Source: Calditrichota bacterium (lineage in GTDB: Bacteria; Calditrichota; Calditrichia; RBG-13-44-9). From it: DNA of 14,372 nucleotides. Under the pieces are notes generated by a model, which had not been told where the DNA came from, made no database searches, and was given only the letters and a program-made list of their open reading frames with translations. Shown here one piece after another: positions 1 to 7,837 of this stretch (position 1 is the first letter of the stretch; the number at the start of each line of letters is the position of its first letter). The stretch is from the NCBI GenBank assembly GCA_016934605.1, contig JAFGSO010000093.1, forward strand, positions 1-14,372, given 5' to 3'. The position numbers and the translations under genes are program-made.

Positions 1-143
1 CTGGTGATAAAATATTACAGACTCCCAGTGGTTGAAAAAAACTCATTTATTCACAGCAATTTAAAATTTCAAATATTTTTGGTTAGATTTTGACGGTATC
101 ACCCTTTCCAGATTTTTAACTCAGACATTAAAAAAAATGGATT

Positions 144-1505
144 TTAATCAAGTTCTTCCAGCCGGATAGGTCTTTTTTCCTGAATCCATTGACTGTAATT
201 CCCTGAATAACCCACTTTTTCCTGCCTTTTTTGTATCTTCATCAGGATATGTGATATTTTATCCCTGGACAATAATGGGCTCATAACCAGTGAATCGGCC
301 ATACGATTGACAGTACCGGCGGTATGTTGCTCTCTTCTCCTGACATATTCACTAAATCTTTCATCTTCTCTGTTCAGATAATTCCGAACAATCTGTCGAG
401 TAGTTTCCCTGCTATGGGTAAGTGATTCACGTATATTTCCCCTTCCGGTGACGGCATTTCCAACTGCAAATATATTATCGTAGCCCTCAATCCGTCCCGA
501 AACGGGATCCTCAATAGACAACATATCTCCCTCCACAGGAATCTCGTGGATACGTTCAGGAATACTTCCGATGGAAGAGATCACCAGAGGTGAACGTACC
601 CGCACAAAATCTCCGGCCGGATACAATTTTCCATCCCGAATCTGAGATTTCTGAAATACAATTCCGCGAAGTCTGCCGTTTTCTACAATTTTATCAACCG
701 GATTATGACATTCCTCCACGCGAAATAGATATTTGTTTAAAAAATTATCCAGGATTCTCTTTCTTAAGAGGAATACTTTTTCCAGCCGATTCTTATCTGC
801 ATTATCGGGAATCGGAGTAAGCGGCATGTCAATTAAACGGCGTCTGTAAAAGAGTACACATCCCTTTAACCCCAGCTGCCTGAAATTCAATTTGTGCTGC
901 TTTAACGTTTCTGGTATTCCGTCACGCTCAAGTGAAAAGAGATCTGCAGGGATTCCCCTTTTCTCCAGAGCCATGCGAGTAGTTTCCAGCATGAGTATCT
1001 TTGCCACATCAATAGAGGCCAGACCACCGCCTATTACAATTGCATTGTCACTGATTTCACAGGAGGTCCCGTCATAATTTTTTTCATGGTTGTGGTTGAA
1101 CCATGAGACGAAACTGTTCTGGTAATAAAATCCTCTTCCGATAAAATCATCGATGCCTGGTACCGGCAATGGCCGATCGTTCCAGGCACCAACTGCCAGC
1201 AGAACCGCACTAAAACCCCATTTTCCCACATCGGCGAGAGTCAGATCTTTGCCAAATTTTGTTTTGGGCACATAGAATACGCCGGGCATGGTTAATTTCT
1301 GGTCAATTTTCTGCTCTTCCTGATTTCGAAGTTTCACATGCCATTTCGGTAAACCTTCTTCAATTTTACCATAAGGGAGGGCATGTTGCTCAAAAAGCAC
1401 GGAGTAAATACCCCGTTTTGATAATTGGAATGCCGCCTCCGCACCGGCAATTCCGCTTCCAAAGATGGCCACAAAATGTCCCTGATCTATATCCGGACGA
1501 TTCAT
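144..1505 (-). CDS. FAD-dependent NAD(P) oxidoreductase, adrenodoxin reductase/GltD-like
   Basis: Likely a cytoplasmic flavoprotein moving electrons between NAD(P)H and an unidentified partner such as a ferredoxin. The 453-residue protein opens with an FAD-binding Rossmann motif (G16-S-G18-I-A-G21). An adrenodoxin-reductase-like PYG segment follows near residue 44. A second dinucleotide-binding motif, GGGLAS, lies at 159-164 inside an inserted NAD(P) domain, and the C-terminal FAD motif AVGNAVTGRGN lies near residue 350. These parts in this order are typical of ferredoxin-NADP reductase/glutamate synthase small-subunit relatives. No iron-sulfur cysteine cluster or second subunit is visible, so it seems to be a stand-alone reductase. 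The start ATG has no clear Shine-Dalgarno site, but the Rossmann motif is at the expected distance from it. It is 149 bases downstream of the methyltransferase on the same strand and may be a separate unit. Stop is TAA; no terminator hairpin is seen in bases 1-143. The fold is confident, the electron partner unknown. Confidence 0.85.
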   Translation of the reverse strand: MNRPDIDQGHFVAIFGSGIAGAEAAFQLSKRGIYSVLFEQHALPYGKIEEGLPKWHVKLRNQEEQKIDQKLTMPGVFYVPKTKFGKDLTLADVGKWGFSAVLLAVGAWNDRPLPVPGIDDFIGRGFYYQNSFVSWFNHNHEKNYDGTSCEISDNAIVIGGGLASIDVAKILMLETTRMALEKRGIPADLFSLERDGIPETLKQHKLNFRQLGLKGCVLFYRRRLIDMPLTPIPDNADKNRLEKVFLLRKRILDNFLNKYLFRVEECHNPVDKIVENGRLRGIVFQKSQIRDGKLYPAGDFVRVRSPLVISSIGSIPERIHEIPVEGDMLSIEDPVSGRIEGYDNIFAVGNAVTGRGNIRESLTHSRETTRQIVRNYLNREDERFSEYVRRREQHTAGTVNRMADSLVMSPLLSRDKISHILMKIQKRQEKVGYSGNYSQWIQEKRPIRLEELD

Positions 1506-1654
1506 ACCGCTACTATGATTTGTTATTAAGATGATAGTTTAAAAAATTTATGATTATCAGCCGGAATGCCGAAAATCTGTAGCAAACTAATTTTATTCAT
1601 CCAACATTTCCTATCAGCCGGTGTTATCTTTTATGATAAAATATATATCCGGTT

Positions 1655-2272
1655 TCATTTTCTTGCCAGGATCAGATAGATATCATCGGCTTCATTCTGG
1701 CGCTCAATCTTAAATCCATGACGGGAAAGCAGGGAAGCCAATTTTTCTGCCGGTAGAAGAACGTCCCTTGCTACCGCATCTCCGGTTTCCCGGTGCATTC
1801 GGTTCAGACAAGCGCTTCCCATGAGATGCAGGATTAAAAGACTTCCACCGGGAAGCAGAATCCTTTTCCATTCATCGATGGCTTTTTCCGGTTCACCGAT
1901 GTGAGGAAATACCGCGAAACAGACAACAAAATGAAAACTTTTATCCTGCAGTGGTAGAATTTGCGTATCGCCGGTGATATGATAAATTCTATCTGAACAT
2001 TCTTTCCATCGCCGGTAATTCTGCCGGATCATTGCCTTCGAAAAATCGAGCTCAACAAGACCGGCATTCGCATCCAAACGGGTGCTGAGAATAGGCACCA
2101 GAATACCGGTACCGGCTCCAATATCTAAAACATGCCTGCTGCCAGTGACAGGGATTTCATCAAAAATGCTTTCAAGACGTCTTATTTTATCAGGACTTTC
2201 ATCAAAATCCCACTCTTCTGCTCTGCTCTCAAAAAAATGGAGGTTACTTTCTTTAGAAATCTGACTATTCAC
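1655..2272 (-). CDS. Class I SAM-dependent methyltransferase
   Basis: A 205-residue Rossmann-fold methyltransferase, probably cytoplasmic. The SAM-binding glycine loop (motif I) is VLDIGAGTG, with D50 starting it. The acidic post-motif ELDFS sits about 25 residues later, and the strand-4/5 region reads VVCFAVFPHI followed by a hairpin ending LLPGG. Near the C-terminus is an H-x(3)-G-x(2)-V-x(2)-D-x-L-x-P segment, which I associate from memory with a methyltransferase subgroup found near transport genes; this is not a proven assignment. The start is GTG at 2272-2270, with an AGG seven bases upstream that lies within the end of the preceding gene. Only four bases separate it from that gene's stop, so translation is probably coupled to the S component. 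The substrate cannot be read from the sequence: modification of an imported cofactor, or a BioC/UbiE-like reaction, are both possible. Confidence 0.85.
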   Translation of the reverse strand: MNSQISKESNLHFFESRAEEWDFDESPDKIRRLESIFDEIPVTGSRHVLDIGAGTGILVPILSTRLDANAGLVELDFSKAMIRQNYRRWKECSDRIYHITGDTQILPLQDKSFHFVVCFAVFPHIGEPEKAIDEWKRILLPGGSLLILHLMGSACLNRMHRETGDAVARDVLLPAEKLASLLSRHGFKIERQNEADDIYLILARK

Positions 2273-2276
2273 ACAA

Positions 2277-2810
2277 TTACCTGTTATCTTTTTGAACTAC
2301 CTGAGGATATTTATCTTTCAGAAATCTCAGAGCCGGGGGAATTACCAGTAAAATCATAATTATGCCGGGTAATCCATATATTACAGCTCCGATGGAGTAA
2401 AAACGTTCCGGAAAACCAAAATGCCTGGCCAGAAGCAGGACAAATAAAAAGAGAATCAGCCGGTCAATTAACAGTGCCGTTATTAAAACCATCCAGACAG
2501 TCATTCTTCTGATGTAATGTAAGTAAGACGAGATCAAACTTACGGCAATCAATTCCAGAAGAACCAGTAAAAGAATTGGCGGATAAAGCGGTGGCATTCC
2601 GGTAAACAGAAAAGACACCAGAGGAGTTACTATGGCAATGGTCAGTGCCATTGATGGAGGAACCAGAAGACTGCCCATTATCACAGGAAGAAACATAGGT
2701 AGAAAAGCACTGCCCAGCCCGACAAAATGAAAAAATAGCGGAAAAACGACACCAAGTGTTGAGAAAAGCGCTGCCAGGGGAATATGTCGGTATATGGTAT
2801 TTTTTTCCAT
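2277..2810 (-). CDS. ECF-type transporter S component (substrate-binding membrane subunit)
   Basis: A 177-residue, very hydrophobic protein with about five or six membrane helices and a short charged C-terminal tail. The segment PLFFHFVGLGSAFLPMFLP followed by LFTGMPPLYPP resembles the S components of energy-coupling-factor (ECF) vitamin and metal transporters, which bind the substrate in the inner membrane. These work with an EcfT membrane protein and EcfA ATPases. None of these is in the window, so a shared (group II) energising module encoded elsewhere is expected. The gene begins 27 bases after the TonB receptor stop and ends four bases before the methyltransferase start, supporting one operon. 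The ATG has no good Shine-Dalgarno site; an in-frame TGA 21 bases upstream (2831-2829) rules out a much longer protein. Substrate unknown; corrinoid or another vitamin is a guess from the neighbouring receptor. Confidence 0.7.
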   Translation of the reverse strand: MEKNTIYRHIPLAALFSTLGVVFPLFFHFVGLGSAFLPMFLPVIMGSLLVPPSMALTIAIVTPLVSFLFTGMPPLYPPILLLVLLELIAVSLISSYLHYIRRMTVWMVLITALLIDRLILFLFVLLLARHFGFPERFYSIGAVIYGLPGIIMILLVIPPALRFLKDKYPQVVQKDNR

Positions 2811-2837
2811 CAGATTATGCCGGTTTGGTCATTCCTG

Positions 2838-4694
2838 CTAATAGGGATATTTCAGAGTCACACCGGCGAGTATATGAAATCCTGGTGCGCTGTATCCTGG
2901 TAGAATTTCATATTCCCGGTCCAGAAGGTTGCGGAATTGAACGTTAATTAGCAGCATCCGATATGGCCAACCTGCTGAAATATTCATCAGATGGTAATCT
3001 CCAAGAGGGCTCTTTTCACCATTCTCGGCATACAGATCCGAGATATACTTACCGAACAAAGAAATTTGAAGACTTCTGACGGCCTGATTGTAAAAATATT
3101 TGAACATATGTTCCGGATTGAAAGCCGTCAGATTATCCGGATGTATGAAGCTGTAGGAAATTTGTATATCACTTTTTGGATAGGGCGTGAAACTGAGCCG
3201 GGATTCAACTCCCCACTGCTCCGCCTCACCACCGTTCTGGAATTTCAGGGGAGGAGGAGGAAACAGGTTTGCCGTCTGCTGAATGATGTTATTCACATCA
3301 TTAAAGAACCAAGAAAGTTGCAGATTATTTTTTCTCCCCGGAAACAATACTGTCCCTATTTCGATACTGTTTACCCTTTCCGGTTTAAGTTCCGGATTGG
3401 AAACTGGAAACAGGTATAACTCCTGCAGAGTTGGCAACCGGAATCCTTTTTGATAACTGGTAAAAATTTTCAGGTTTTTATCGGGGAGAAAAGAAATTCC
3501 AGCTGTTGGAGATAATTCATTAATTTCCAGCGATGTATACTGAGCCCGCAATCCGGCCTGAATGGATACTTTCGTCAATGGATCGAAATGTCCAATGAGG
3601 TATCCTCCCACGGACGAAACGGTGTGAAGTTCAGGAGCAGGAGGAGCCTGAGGGAAAACCACATTTCTGGCTTTACCTCCATAGTAGAGAGCATCAAGAC
3701 CAAGGCTCAGCTGAAATTGTGAGGAATAGTCCATAGACTGATAGGATGAGAATCCGTAGGTAAAATCATGTGATTCAAATCCATCATTAAAACGGTGATG
3801 TCCCAGGTTGGTATAGAGATGAAAGGAATTTTTCAGACGTCCCAGGGGACCTTCTATCCCGAAATCAACCATTCCGCGACGAATTCTACCGGTCCGTCCA
3901 AGATCACCCGGATCATCTGTCATGAATGGATCATCAAATTCGTATGGTACATAACGACCTTCTAGATTTACCAACCACTCACCAGAGAACTGCCGATTCA
4001 TTTGAGCCATCACATTCCAACCTTGAAATCCGCTTTTAGGTATGTGTCCGTCAGTTGCTTGATGGGAGACCATCAGGCGGGTTCTGGTTTTTCCCAGCTT
4101 CTGCGAATAATCCAGATTCTGGATAAAAGTGCCATAGCTACCTCCCTGAACACTGGCTCTTATATGATTTCTGCCAGGTCGACCCGTAACAAGATTAATG
4201 ACACCTCCCATGGCGTTGGAACCAAAAACTGTGGAGGAAGGTCCCCTGATCACCTCAACCTGTTGAACAGAATTCAGGCCATAAACGTCAGGAAGCGGGT
4301 GTCCGAATATTCCCATAAAATCGGGCCGCCCGTTAATCAGTACCAGAATCCCGGAATTCGGTTTTCCTCCCAGTCCCCGTATATTGACATTTCCTGAGCC
4401 CTGTGATCCCACTCCGTATCCAACCACCCTTTTCTCGAGAACAAATGTCTGAGGAGAAAAAATATCAGTGAGTTGAAGAACGGAATGAGTCGTCACCTCA
4501 TTATATTTCCTGACCGGTATGACATCGACGGTATTTGTCATGGACTGAATAGAGAGTTCATAGCGGTTAGCCAGAACCAGTATCGAATCACCCAGGTGAT
4601 AGGTACGGATGCTGTCCTCCGCGTTAAATTCAGATCCCGGAGCCAGAACATAGAGGACACTCAGCAAACAGAAAGATAAAAATATTTTTTTCAT
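2838..4694 (-). CDS. TonB-dependent outer-membrane receptor, BtuB-like size and layout
   Basis: A 618-residue outer-membrane beta-barrel receptor for active uptake powered by TonB/ExbBD, which are not in this window. Residues 1 to about 20 form a signal peptide (MKK plus a hydrophobic core). A likely TonB box, D36-SILVLANRYE, resembles the DTLVVTANRF of BtuB. The plug domain spans about residues 60-170 and carries the conserved IRGPSSTVFGSNAMGGV at 149-165. The barrel follows, with the family signature GFRLPTLQELY near residue 417 and NPELKPE just after. The chain ends in an aromatic residue (Tyr), as outer-membrane barrels usually do. The length matches BtuB and other small-ligand receptors rather than the longer SusC class. 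It is the first gene of a tight minus-strand set with an S component and a methyltransferase. No clear Shine-Dalgarno site precedes the ATG. Ligand unproven; corrinoid, heme or a metal chelate are options. Confidence 0.9.
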   Translation of the reverse strand: MKKIFLSFCLLSVLYVLAPGSEFNAEDSIRTYHLGDSILVLANRYELSIQSMTNTVDVIPVRKYNEVTTHSVLQLTDIFSPQTFVLEKRVVGYGVGSQGSGNVNIRGLGGKPNSGILVLINGRPDFMGIFGHPLPDVYGLNSVQQVEVIRGPSSTVFGSNAMGGVINLVTGRPGRNHIRASVQGGSYGTFIQNLDYSQKLGKTRTRLMVSHQATDGHIPKSGFQGWNVMAQMNRQFSGEWLVNLEGRYVPYEFDDPFMTDDPGDLGRTGRIRRGMVDFGIEGPLGRLKNSFHLYTNLGHHRFNDGFESHDFTYGFSSYQSMDYSSQFQLSLGLDALYYGGKARNVVFPQAPPAPELHTVSSVGGYLIGHFDPLTKVSIQAGLRAQYTSLEINELSPTAGISFLPDKNLKIFTSYQKGFRLPTLQELYLFPVSNPELKPERVNSIEIGTVLFPGRKNNLQLSWFFNDVNNIIQQTANLFPPPPLKFQNGGEAEQWGVESRLSFTPYPKSDIQISYSFIHPDNLTAFNPEHMFKYFYNQAVRSLQISLFGKYISDLYAENGEKSPLGDYHLMNISAGWPYRMLLINVQFRNLLDREYEILPGYSAPGFHILAGVTLKYPY

Positions 4695-4731
4695 GTCATT
4701 CGTGTCATTATTTTAATAAACGTGTTACTAA

Positions 4732-4758
4732 TTTATAAGGAGTATACATGATATCCAA
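4732..4758 (-). promoter_or_regulatory. Possible promoter of the TonB receptor operon
   Basis: On the minus strand TTGGAT (4758-4753) and TATAAA (4737-4732) are separated by 15 bases, shorter than the ideal 17. They lie about 40 bases upstream of the receptor start. The region is AT-rich, so chance matches are likely. No cobalamin riboswitch box was found between here and the start codon. Confidence 0.25.
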
Positions 4759-4791
4759 AGGTAATTTCAGAAAATGGTATATTAGTGGTAC

Positions 4792-4849
4792 GGTTATAAA
4801 GGAATAAAGTTATGCGGATATAAGGTTATAATGGAATGCGGATATATTA
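4792..4849. repeat. Imperfect tandem duplication (about 25-31 bases, two copies)
   Basis: Copy one (4792-4822) begins GGTTATAAAGGAATAAAG and ends ATGCGGATATAA. Copy two (4824-4849) begins GGTTATAATGGAATGCGG and ends ATATATTAA. The second copy lacks a few bases in the middle. The two are almost adjacent, suggesting local slippage or tandem duplication. Confidence 0.7.
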
Positions 4850-5021
4850 AAATTAAGATTACAAGATACAAGATAACAAGAATGTTAGTAAAAAATACAC
4901 GATATAAACACCTTATAGCCTGAACCATCTCTATGCTCTCTGCTCTCTGCGCTATGCTCTTATCAATTATTATGCAGAATGAACCATTCAAGATTATTCG
5001 TATAATTCGTGGACGAAAAAC

Positions 5022-5042
5022 GCCAGAAGCCAGAAGCCAGAA
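5022..5042. repeat. Three perfect tandem copies of GCCAGAA
   Basis: The 7-base unit GCCAGAA occurs at 5022-5028, 5029-5035 and 5036-5042 without mismatch. It is a short microsatellite-like repeat inside the gene-free region. No role is evident. Confidence 0.85.
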
Positions 5043-5069
5043 AATTAAATTCCAATTCCCAAGCACCAA

Positions 5070-5186
5070 ATCAGTCGGCTGACTGATCCGCCTATCGGCG
5101 TGATTACAATAAAATTCCAAATCAGCCGATAGGTCAAGCCGAAGGGACAATTGACTTTGGCCAGCGACTTCAGTCGTTTGGCCAGC
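5070..5186. repeat. Cluster of three hairpin-forming inverted repeats (REP-like)
   Basis: Three structures lie side by side. First, ATCAGTC (5070-5076) pairs with GACTGAT (5081-5087) around a GGCT loop. Second, CCTATCGGC (5091-5099) pairs perfectly with GCCGATAGG (5125-5133) across 25 bases. Third, CGACT (5165-5169) pairs with AGTCG (5172-5176), and this small hairpin is flanked on each side by the direct repeat TTTGGCCAGC (5156-5165 and 5177-5186). The outer GGCC blocks can also pair with each other. Such repeated hairpins between genes resemble REP or small non-autonomous elements. There is no poly-T tail, so they are not obvious intrinsic terminators. Confidence 0.65.
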
Positions 5187-5380
5187 AGGTTAAAAATTCA
5201 AATAAATAATATATTTGATTCATCACATATATTCTATAATTTTGCTCTAAGTTTCTGGTTGCGTCCCGAATTTTACAATGAAATATCGTGTATTTGCCTG
5301 AAGCGAAGCATGATTTTTGAACTTGCAATGATGTATCAATAATATTAAGTTAAAAACCAATCTGAAATTGAGGATTTTTC

Positions 5381-6799
5381 ATGCTCGACAAAGTGATAGA
5401 CAATATTATTGTCTCTATTACCAGGGAAGTTGTTTCACCCCAGATGGACCAGATTCCTTTGAATTATCTGATGACCTGTAACATTCCGGATTCAGTAAAA
5501 CACTTTTTCGATCAAGAAGTAGAAATATGGTTGCGAGAGGAAAGCGACCGGTTTACCTCCAATGATCGCTTTAATTACGATCTGCCGGAAATACGGGTTT
5601 TGATTGACAAAATATTTGATATACTGAAACAGACCGCCACATTCCATGTGAACAAGTTCAACCAGCTTCTGGAACGGGCTATTAAACTGGAAGCCAATTA
5701 TCTTATAAGACCTCATCAGACACTCAGTCAGTTTCTGTTTAAAAACAGCCCGGTTATCACTACCATGGATGTTTACGATATGCTCCGGTATTTCGAGAAA
5801 TTTCAGTACTATAAAATAGCTCTTACCGACTATTTCAACCTGAAGTATTTGCGGGAAATTTCTCAGAATCAGTTTGAAGAACTTATCTCCGGCATCGACC
5901 AGCAGGTCTTTGCCAAAGATCGTATAGGAACTGCCCTGCAGACTGTGAAAACAATTATTAACTTTATGAACCAGGGACGTGAACCTTCAGACAACATACC
6001 TATAGATATTTTATTGAAGGCATTCGAAGACCGTAGTCTGGATGATTTTAAGAAACTTGTCGAAAATACCGCACAACGGGGAAAGCAGGAGCTCAGTTTT
6101 CCTGAACTGGATACTCTTTTAAAGACCGGCAAGATTGAAATAGAAGAAGGTATAGAGTTACCCGAAGAACCAGAGATCTCTGTCGATCGGGTTATGGATA
6201 TAGAAACTGAAAAACCGGAAGTTGCCGTCGAAGAAATAACGGTAGAGAGCCAGCCGGAAAGGGGAATTATTCAGGAAGTTCCTGAACTGGAGGAGGAAGA
6301 AGAAGAGGAAGAGGAGGAAGAGGAAGAAATTGAAGAAGAACTGGAAGATGCCGAAAAAGAACTGGCAGAAGCCCAGCATATGGAAGAAGTTGCTGCTCCG
6401 GAACCCGAAGTTGAAACCGAAGAATTGGAGGAAGAACCTCCAACAGTTGCTGAAACCGAAGAAGAACGGCTTAAATCCAGTGCAGCCGATGAGCTGGCCG
6501 ATGTTGTTTCGGAAAAAATCAAAGGGAAATACCAGGAAGACCTCAATAATATCATCCCCGGTAAAAATCGCAAAAAATTCATCAAAAAAATATTCAAAAA
6601 AGATGAGCGGCGATATGCTAAATTTATTAATTATCTGAACCAGCTTTCTTCCTGGAAAAAAGCATCCGCTGCCATAGATGAAATGTTTTATCAAACCGGA
6701 ATAAATCCCTATTCAAGCATTGCTGTTGAATTTTCGGACCTGGTTTACTCAAGATATTTTCCGAAGGATAAAAAAATCAACCGTCATGAATTTATGTAA
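5381..6799 (+). CDS. Uncharacterised protein with central polyglutamate/acidic linker
   Basis: I do not recognise a named family. The 472-residue protein has three visible parts. Residues 1 to about 255 are predicted helical, with no signal peptide or membrane segment. A very acidic, low-complexity linker spans about 256-363 and includes 13 glutamates in a row (304-316), with alanine, proline and valine. A basic-to-mixed C-terminal domain spans about 364-472: it has lysine-rich helices (GKNRKKFIKKIFKK), then W-K-K-A, INPYSSIAVEF and LVYSRYF. The two folded ends joined by a disordered acidic arm suggest a scaffold or binding protein in the cytoplasm, which is inference only. The ATG start is well supported by TGAGGA at 5369-5374, six bases upstream. 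The next gene starts 63 bases downstream on the same strand. The C-terminal INPYS segment recalls uncharacterised proteins from Calditrichota/Ignavibacteria-type genomes; this is memory, not a search. Confidence 0.8.
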   Translation: MLDKVIDNIIVSITREVVSPQMDQIPLNYLMTCNIPDSVKHFFDQEVEIWLREESDRFTSNDRFNYDLPEIRVLIDKIFDILKQTATFHVNKFNQLLERAIKLEANYLIRPHQTLSQFLFKNSPVITTMDVYDMLRYFEKFQYYKIALTDYFNLKYLREISQNQFEELISGIDQQVFAKDRIGTALQTVKTIINFMNQGREPSDNIPIDILLKAFEDRSLDDFKKLVENTAQRGKQELSFPELDTLLKTGKIEIEEGIELPEEPEISVDRVMDIETEKPEVAVEEITVESQPERGIIQEVPELEEEEEEEEEEEEEIEEELEDAEKELAEAQHMEEVAAPEPEVETEELEEEPPTVAETEEERLKSSAADELADVVSEKIKGKYQEDLNNIIPGKNRKKFIKKIFKKDERRYAKFINYLNQLSSWKKASAAIDEMFYQTGINPYSSIAVEFSDLVYSRYFPKDKKINRHEFM

Positions 6800-6862
6800 A
6801 ATAGATCAAGGCGGTTTCCGGTACTCTTAATCAGGTTGTTATCTTTTCACCTGTAGTTTCAA

Positions 6863-7747
6863 ATGATTTCAAACGAACTTCCATCCCTCTATATTATTGG
6901 CGGCGGACGGGCAGGAGCGTCGTTATCCTTTTTTCTGCAACGGAAAGGATTTACCATTCTTGCTCTGGTAGAAAGGAATCCGGACAGATACCGCTTTCTT
7001 AAAGAAGATCTCCAATGGAAATTTGTTGTAACGGATATCTTGCCCGAAGTAATCAGGGATGCCGATGTTATTTTTCTCACCATACGCGATGATCACATAG
7101 CAGATATGGCTGCTCAGCTGCATTCGCTGGGCAATTTCTGGCATCAGAAGCTCGTGTTGCATTGTTCGGGAGCTCTTCCGTCTTCTATACTCAGTCCGTT
7201 GAATAATGCCGGTGCAATCACCGCCAGCTTACATCCGGTGTATTCATTCGCTATCGATCCCCGGGAAAACCGATATTTGAATGACGTGTGGTTCAATGCT
7301 GAAGGAAGTGAGCAGGCCATTAAAAAGCTTAAAACAGCTTTCTCCTTTCTGGCATCCCGAATAATTCCCGTAACTACCGAACAGAAAAAGGCCATCCATC
7401 TGGCCTGTGTATTTTATTCCAATTTTTATGTAGCCCTTGCGCAAATAAGCAGGGAATTGCTCGGGGGAATTGGCAATGCAAAGGAAAATACCTTCAGAAT
7501 TTTCAATCCGCTGTTATCCTCGTCAATTTCCCAGGTCCTGGAACATGGTCCTGAAGGAGCTTTAACCGGGCCGGTAAAAAGGGCAGATATTGATACCCTG
7601 CAATCACATCTGCATTATATTCGAGATAATCATGCTCAGTTAACACAGGTCTACCTGTTTTTCAGCCGCAAGCTTCTGTCTATCAGCGGACTTCCTCAGA
7701 AAGATAAAAACAGAATAGAACAGATTCTGCAACAATTTGAGCAATAG
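6863..7747 (+). CDS. Rossmann-like/DUF2520 domain protein (putative NAD(P) oxidoreductase)
   Basis: A 294-residue cytoplasmic protein. The N-terminal Rossmann domain carries the nucleotide loop G13-GGRAG18. Next is the family segment HCSGALPSS, then ASLHPVYSFA. The C-terminal DUF2520 half contains FYSNFYVALAQ and the highly typical ALTGPVKRAD followed by a histidine (SHLHYI). This two-domain layout is that of the DUF2520 family, which resembles F420-dependent NADP reductase and 6-phosphogluconate dehydrogenase-like enzymes; its reaction is not established. Length is normal for the family. No convincing Shine-Dalgarno site precedes the ATG, yet the Rossmann motif fits the start. It lies 63 bases after the polyglutamate protein gene and may be co-transcribed with it; nrdJ downstream has its own promoter. 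Confidence 0.85.
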   Translation: MISNELPSLYIIGGGRAGASLSFFLQRKGFTILALVERNPDRYRFLKEDLQWKFVVTDILPEVIRDADVIFLTIRDDHIADMAAQLHSLGNFWHQKLVLHCSGALPSSILSPLNNAGAITASLHPVYSFAIDPRENRYLNDVWFNAEGSEQAIKKLKTAFSFLASRIIPVTTEQKKAIHLACVFYSNFYVALAQISRELLGGIGNAKENTFRIFNPLLSSSISQVLEHGPEGALTGPVKRADIDTLQSHLHYIRDNHAQLTQVYLFFSRKLLSISGLPQKDKNRIEQILQQFEQ

Positions 7748-7798
7748 CGTAGGTTGCCAAAATCAGCTTAAAAAACAAAAAATTCCTTTTAAAATGTG

Positions 7799-7827
7799 TT
7801 GACATTACTGCTCTAAAAAGTTATCTT
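7799..7827 (+). promoter_or_regulatory. Sigma-70-type promoter of nrdJ
   Basis: A perfect -35 box TTGACA (7799-7804) is followed after exactly 17 bases by TATCTT (7822-7827), four of six matches to the -10 consensus. Transcription would start near 7834, giving a leader of about 110 bases before nrdJ. Confidence 0.6.
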
Positions 7828-7837
7828 TGATCAAATT

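Larger units (their letters stand above)
4695..5380. other. Gene-free intergenic region with repeats and hairpins
   Basis: This 686-base stretch lies between the divergent receptor operon and the 472-residue protein gene. It is AT-rich and full of short tandem and inverted repeats (listed separately). It includes a CTCT-rich stretch at 4929-4960 (CTCTATGCTCTCTGCTCTCT and continuing) and three near-copies of ACAAGAT at 4861-4881. Open frames here (4794-5150 minus, 5151-5342 plus) read through the repeats, lack ribosome binding sites and have no protein-like pattern. It looks like an accumulation of decayed repeat copies plus the two divergent promoters. Confidence 0.7.

Noticed and set aside
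2815..2832. A five-codon leader peptide ATG ACC AAA CCG GCA TAA just before the S component gene
   Set aside because: AGGA directly abuts its ATG, too close to act as a ribosome binding site, and such short frames are common by chance.
4695..5150. Cobalamin riboswitch upstream of the TonB receptor
   Set aside because: No conserved B12 box or its expected long structured leader was found on the relevant strand. The region is AT-rich and repeat-bearing.
4794..5342. Small genes in the gene-free region (frames at 4794-5150 minus and 5151-5342 plus)
   Set aside because: They run through tandem repeats and hairpins, have no ribosome binding site and give no protein-like pattern.
6158..6694. Antisense frames opposite the polyglutamate gene, giving Phe-rich or Ser-rich proteins
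   Set aside because: They are mirror images of the GAA/GAG-rich acidic linker of the real plus-strand gene.
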